A DNA stretch of 64,000 nucleotides, from NCBI GenBank assembly GCA_036560705.1, contig DATBQR010000010.1:44637-108636 (forward strand), in the 5' to 3' direction. Below the pieces are notes generated by a model. It was not told the origin of the DNA. It ran no database searches and saw only the letters and a program-made list of their open reading frames with translations. Position numbers and translations under genes: made by a program. Position 1 is the first letter of the stretch, and each line of letters begins with the position of its first letter. This document shows positions 62,042 to 64,000 of the stretch, one piece after another. This DNA comes from RBG-16-66-20 sp036560705 (GTDB lineage Bacteria > Pseudomonadota > Gammaproteobacteria > Burkholderiales > SG8-39).

Positions 62042-63141
62042 CAGAGCGAGGCGAAGCGCGCCAGGTGGTGCTCGGCGTCGCCGAATTGCTGCGCGATCAT
62101 GGTGAGGCGGCGGAAGGTGTGGCTCACCTTCATTTCCTCGGTCATGCCCATGCCCCCGTGCAGCTGGATCGCTTCCTGGCTGACGTGGCGGCAGTTGTCG
62201 GCGATCTTGATTTTCGCGGCCGAGATGGAACGTGCGCGGTCCTTCGCATCCACCGGCGTGTCGAACTTGGAGGCTGCCAGGCAGGCCATGGACTTCGCCT
62301 GCTCGTAGCTCACGTACATGTCCACCATGCGGTGCTGCAGCGCCTGGAAGGTGCCGATCGTGACGCCGAACTGCTTGCGCGTCTTCAGGTACTCGAGCGT
62401 GGTGTCGCAGGCGAACTTCATCGCACCCACCGCCTCGGCGCAGATCAGCGCCGTGGCGAAATCCACCACCTCCTCGATGACGGGAAGCGCGCCGCCCTCG
62501 GCGCCGAGCAGCTCGCCCGCGGCCTTGGAGAGCGAAATATCTCCTGCCCGTTGTTCATCCAGGGTGACATACGCTTTCACTTTTACGGATTCCCTTTTTA
62601 CTAAAAACAAGGAAAGGCCTTTGTCCGTCTTCGCCGAGACCACGAACGTGTCCGCCGCCGGCGCGCCGAGCACGACGAATTTCTCGCCGCTGATTTCCCA
62701 GCCGCTGCCTGCCTTCTTGGCCTGCGCATCCACTTTCGAAAGGTTGTAACGCGCGCCCTTCTCGGTGTGCGCGAAAGCCATTTTCAGCTTGCCCTCGACC
62801 ACCGCGGGCAGGATCGCCTTCTTCTGCGCGTCGCTGCCGGCGCGCGCCACGAACTGCGCGCCCAGGCCGACGGTGGCGAGATACGGCTCGACCAGCATCG
62901 CGTCTCCCATCGCCTCCATCACGCCCATCAGGTCCACCGCGCCGCCGCCAAAACCGCCGTGGTCAGGCGAGAACGGCAGGCCGGTGAGGCCCATCTCGGC
63001 CAGCGTGGACCAGACCGACGCGCTCCAGCCGTCCTTGGAGGCGACGATTTTCCTGCGCGCCTCGAAGCCGTAGTCCTTGGCGAGGAAGCGCCGGACGGAA
63101 TCGGCGAGGAGCTGCTGTTCTTCGTTGTAGTCGAAATTCAT
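62041..63141 (-). CDS. Acyl-CoA dehydrogenase, PimD-like
   Basis: This 366-residue flavoprotein has the ACAD fold: FDYNEEQQLLADSVRRFLAKDYGFEARR, LMGVMEAMGDAMLVEPYLATVGLG and KTRKQFGVTIGTFQALQHRMVDMYV. QLHGGMGMTEEMKVSH near the end includes the FAD-facing glycine motif. It is the partner-like small subunit seen beside larger ACADs in pimeloyl-CoA and dicarboxylate oxidation. A rare-codon island spans 62575-62612. The larger ACAD gene lies 54 bases upstream. Confidence 0.92.
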   Translation of the reverse strand: MNFDYNEEQQLLADSVRRFLAKDYGFEARRKIVASKDGWSASVWSTLAEMGLTGLPFSPDHGGFGGGAVDLMGVMEAMGDAMLVEPYLATVGLGAQFVARAGSDAQKKAILPAVVEGKLKMAFAHTEKGARYNLSKVDAQAKKAGSGWEISGEKFVVLGAPAADTFVVSAKTDKGLSLFLVKRESVKVKAYVTLDEQRAGDISLSKAAGELLGAEGGALPVIEEVVDFATALICAEAVGAMKFACDTTLEYLKTRKQFGVTIGTFQALQHRMVDMYVSYEQAKSMACLAASKFDTPVDAKDRARSISAAKIKIADNCRHVSQEAIQLHGGMGMTEEMKVSHTFRRLTMIAQQFGDAEHHLARFASL

Positions 63142-63195
63142 GGTGTGCTTTCCGAAATTTGCGCTATGACGAGACGGAGTGGAGGAGTGGCGCGG

Positions 63196-64000
63196 TTATA
63201 GTCCAAGGGTCATTTTCGAGATGATGTTTCTCTGGATTTCGTTCGAGCCCGCGTAAATCGTGGTCTTGCGGAAATTGCAGTAGCGCGGCGCGAGGCCGGC
63301 GGTGAATTCGTCGAAATCGGGGTCGTCGGTGACCGACCTGAACGGCTGCGCCATCGGCCCGACCGCCTGCATCGACAGTTCGCTCAGCGCCTGCTGGATC
63401 TCCGTGCCCTTGATCTTGAGCATCGAGACGTCCGCGCCCGGCGGCTGCCCACTGCGGCGCATCTGGTCGAGGAAGCGCAGGTTGGTGATTTCGAGGGCCA
63501 TCAGTTCGACCTCGACGCGCGTGAGCCGGTCGCGGAAGCGCGTGTCGTTGATCAGCGGCCTGCCGTCGTCGCCGGTCTGCTTGCCGGCGAATTCCTTGAG
63601 CTTGGCCAGTTCGCGCTTCGACGCGCCGATGCGGCCAGTGTTCATGCGCTCGTGGCCGAGCAGGTACTTGGCCACCGTCCAGCCCTTCCCCTCCTCGAAA
63701 ATCAGGTTCTCGGCCGGCACCTTGACGTTGTCGAAGAACACTTCGTTCACCTCGTGCCCGCCGTCCATGAGGATCAGCGGCCGCACGGTAATGCCCGGCG
63801 TCTTCATGTCGATGAGCAGGAAGGAGATGCCTTCCTGGCGCTTGGACAGGCTGGAGTCGGTGCGCACCAGGCAGAAAATCCAGTCGGCGATGTGGCCGAG
63901 CGTGGTCCAGATCTTCTGGCCGTTGACGACGTAGTGGTCGCCCTGGCGCTCCGCCTTGGTTTTCAGCGAAGCGAGGTCGGAACCCGAGCCCGGCTCGGAA
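63196..64000 (-). CDS. Acyl-CoA dehydrogenase, PimC-like (N-terminus outside window)
   Basis: The frame is open from the right edge of the window to a TAA at 63196-63198; at least 267 C-terminal residues are seen. SEPGSGSDLASLKTKA opens the visible part and belongs to the middle beta domain. WTTLGHIADWIFCLVRT, NLIFEEGKGWTVAKYLLGHER and IYAGSNEIQRNIISKM follow. It probably forms a pair with the ACAD downstream. The start lies beyond 64000. Confidence 0.92.
   Translation of the reverse strand, partial: SEPGSGSDLASLKTKAERQGDHYVVNGQKIWTTLGHIADWIFCLVRTDSSLSKRQEGISFLLIDMKTPGITVRPLILMDGGHEVNEVFFDNVKVPAENLIFEEGKGWTVAKYLLGHERMNTGRIGASKRELAKLKEFAGKQTGDDGRPLINDTRFRDRLTRVEVELMALEITNLRFLDQMRRSGQPPGADVSMLKIKGTEIQQALSELSMQAVGPMAQPFRSVTDDPDFDEFTAGLAPRYCNFRKTTIYAGSNEIQRNIISKMTLGL

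Overview
The window is about 64 kb of dense, GC-rich bacterial chromosome. It has no rRNA, tRNA, CRISPR array, prophage or insertion sequence that I can see, and no gene-free stretch over 300 bases. Family content points to a Betaproteobacterium, probably Burkholderiales. The supporting genes are a Bug-type solute receptor, TRAP and Liv-type transporters, DUF3301 and DUF4124 proteins, hyuAB, and many acyl-CoA enzymes. Most neighbouring genes on one strand overlap by 1-14 bases (ATGA, GTGA, TGATG and TAGTG junctions), so translational coupling is the rule. Both ends cut a gene: an ABC binding protein on the left and an acyl-CoA dehydrogenase on the right.

Left part (1-17 kb). A nitrate/taurine-type ABC importer is followed by a MetE-like zinc methyltransferase. 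Two transcription units then diverge from a 36-base gap holding a MarR-type palindrome. Leftward run marR, a kynureninase-like PLP enzyme, a TRAP transporter, an NHL beta-propeller protein and a Bug receptor. Rightward run hyuA and hyuB. This looks like one regulated system for import and breakdown of an amide or aromatic amino compound; the substrate is unknown. A response regulator, a sulfatase, two TPR proteins, a truncated ferredoxin and a second marR with a perfect 29-base palindrome follow.

Middle part (17-34 kb). Almost everything is on the minus strand and tightly packed from about 34.3 kb down to 21.2 kb: acyl-CoA ligase, diguanylate cyclase, enoyl-CoA hydratase, a cell-wall amidase, DUF4124, alpha/beta hydrolase, MaoC hydratase, cyclase-family hydrolase, SDR, GMC oxidoreductase, GAF-adenylate cyclase, aldo/keto reductase, DUF3301 and ferredoxin-NADP reductase. 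A large five-PAS GGDEF-EAL protein precedes it. Catabolic and nucleotide second-messenger genes are thus interleaved.

Right part (34-64 kb). A complete Liv-type ABC importer has a strong terminator between the binding protein and the permeases. After it come NadX, an acyl-CoA carboxyltransferase with an ArsR regulator and a monooxygenase, a DMT exporter, a beta-oxidation pair (FadB-like plus thiolase), a zinc alcohol dehydrogenase, an LplT-PlsC fusion, an aldehyde dehydrogenase, a fused ADP-forming acyl-CoA synthetase, SDRs, a PaaI thioesterase, an MFS carrier, a GST, a YjgN-M48 pair, a CurA-like reductase and two acyl-CoA dehydrogenases. The overall picture is a catabolic generalist importing carboxylates, amides and acyl compounds and degrading them through CoA thioesters.

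I see no clear undescribed defence or mobile system. The most unusual signals are islands of rare, A/T-rich codons inside several GC-rich catabolic genes, short tandem duplications at gene ends, and the divergent MarR unit.
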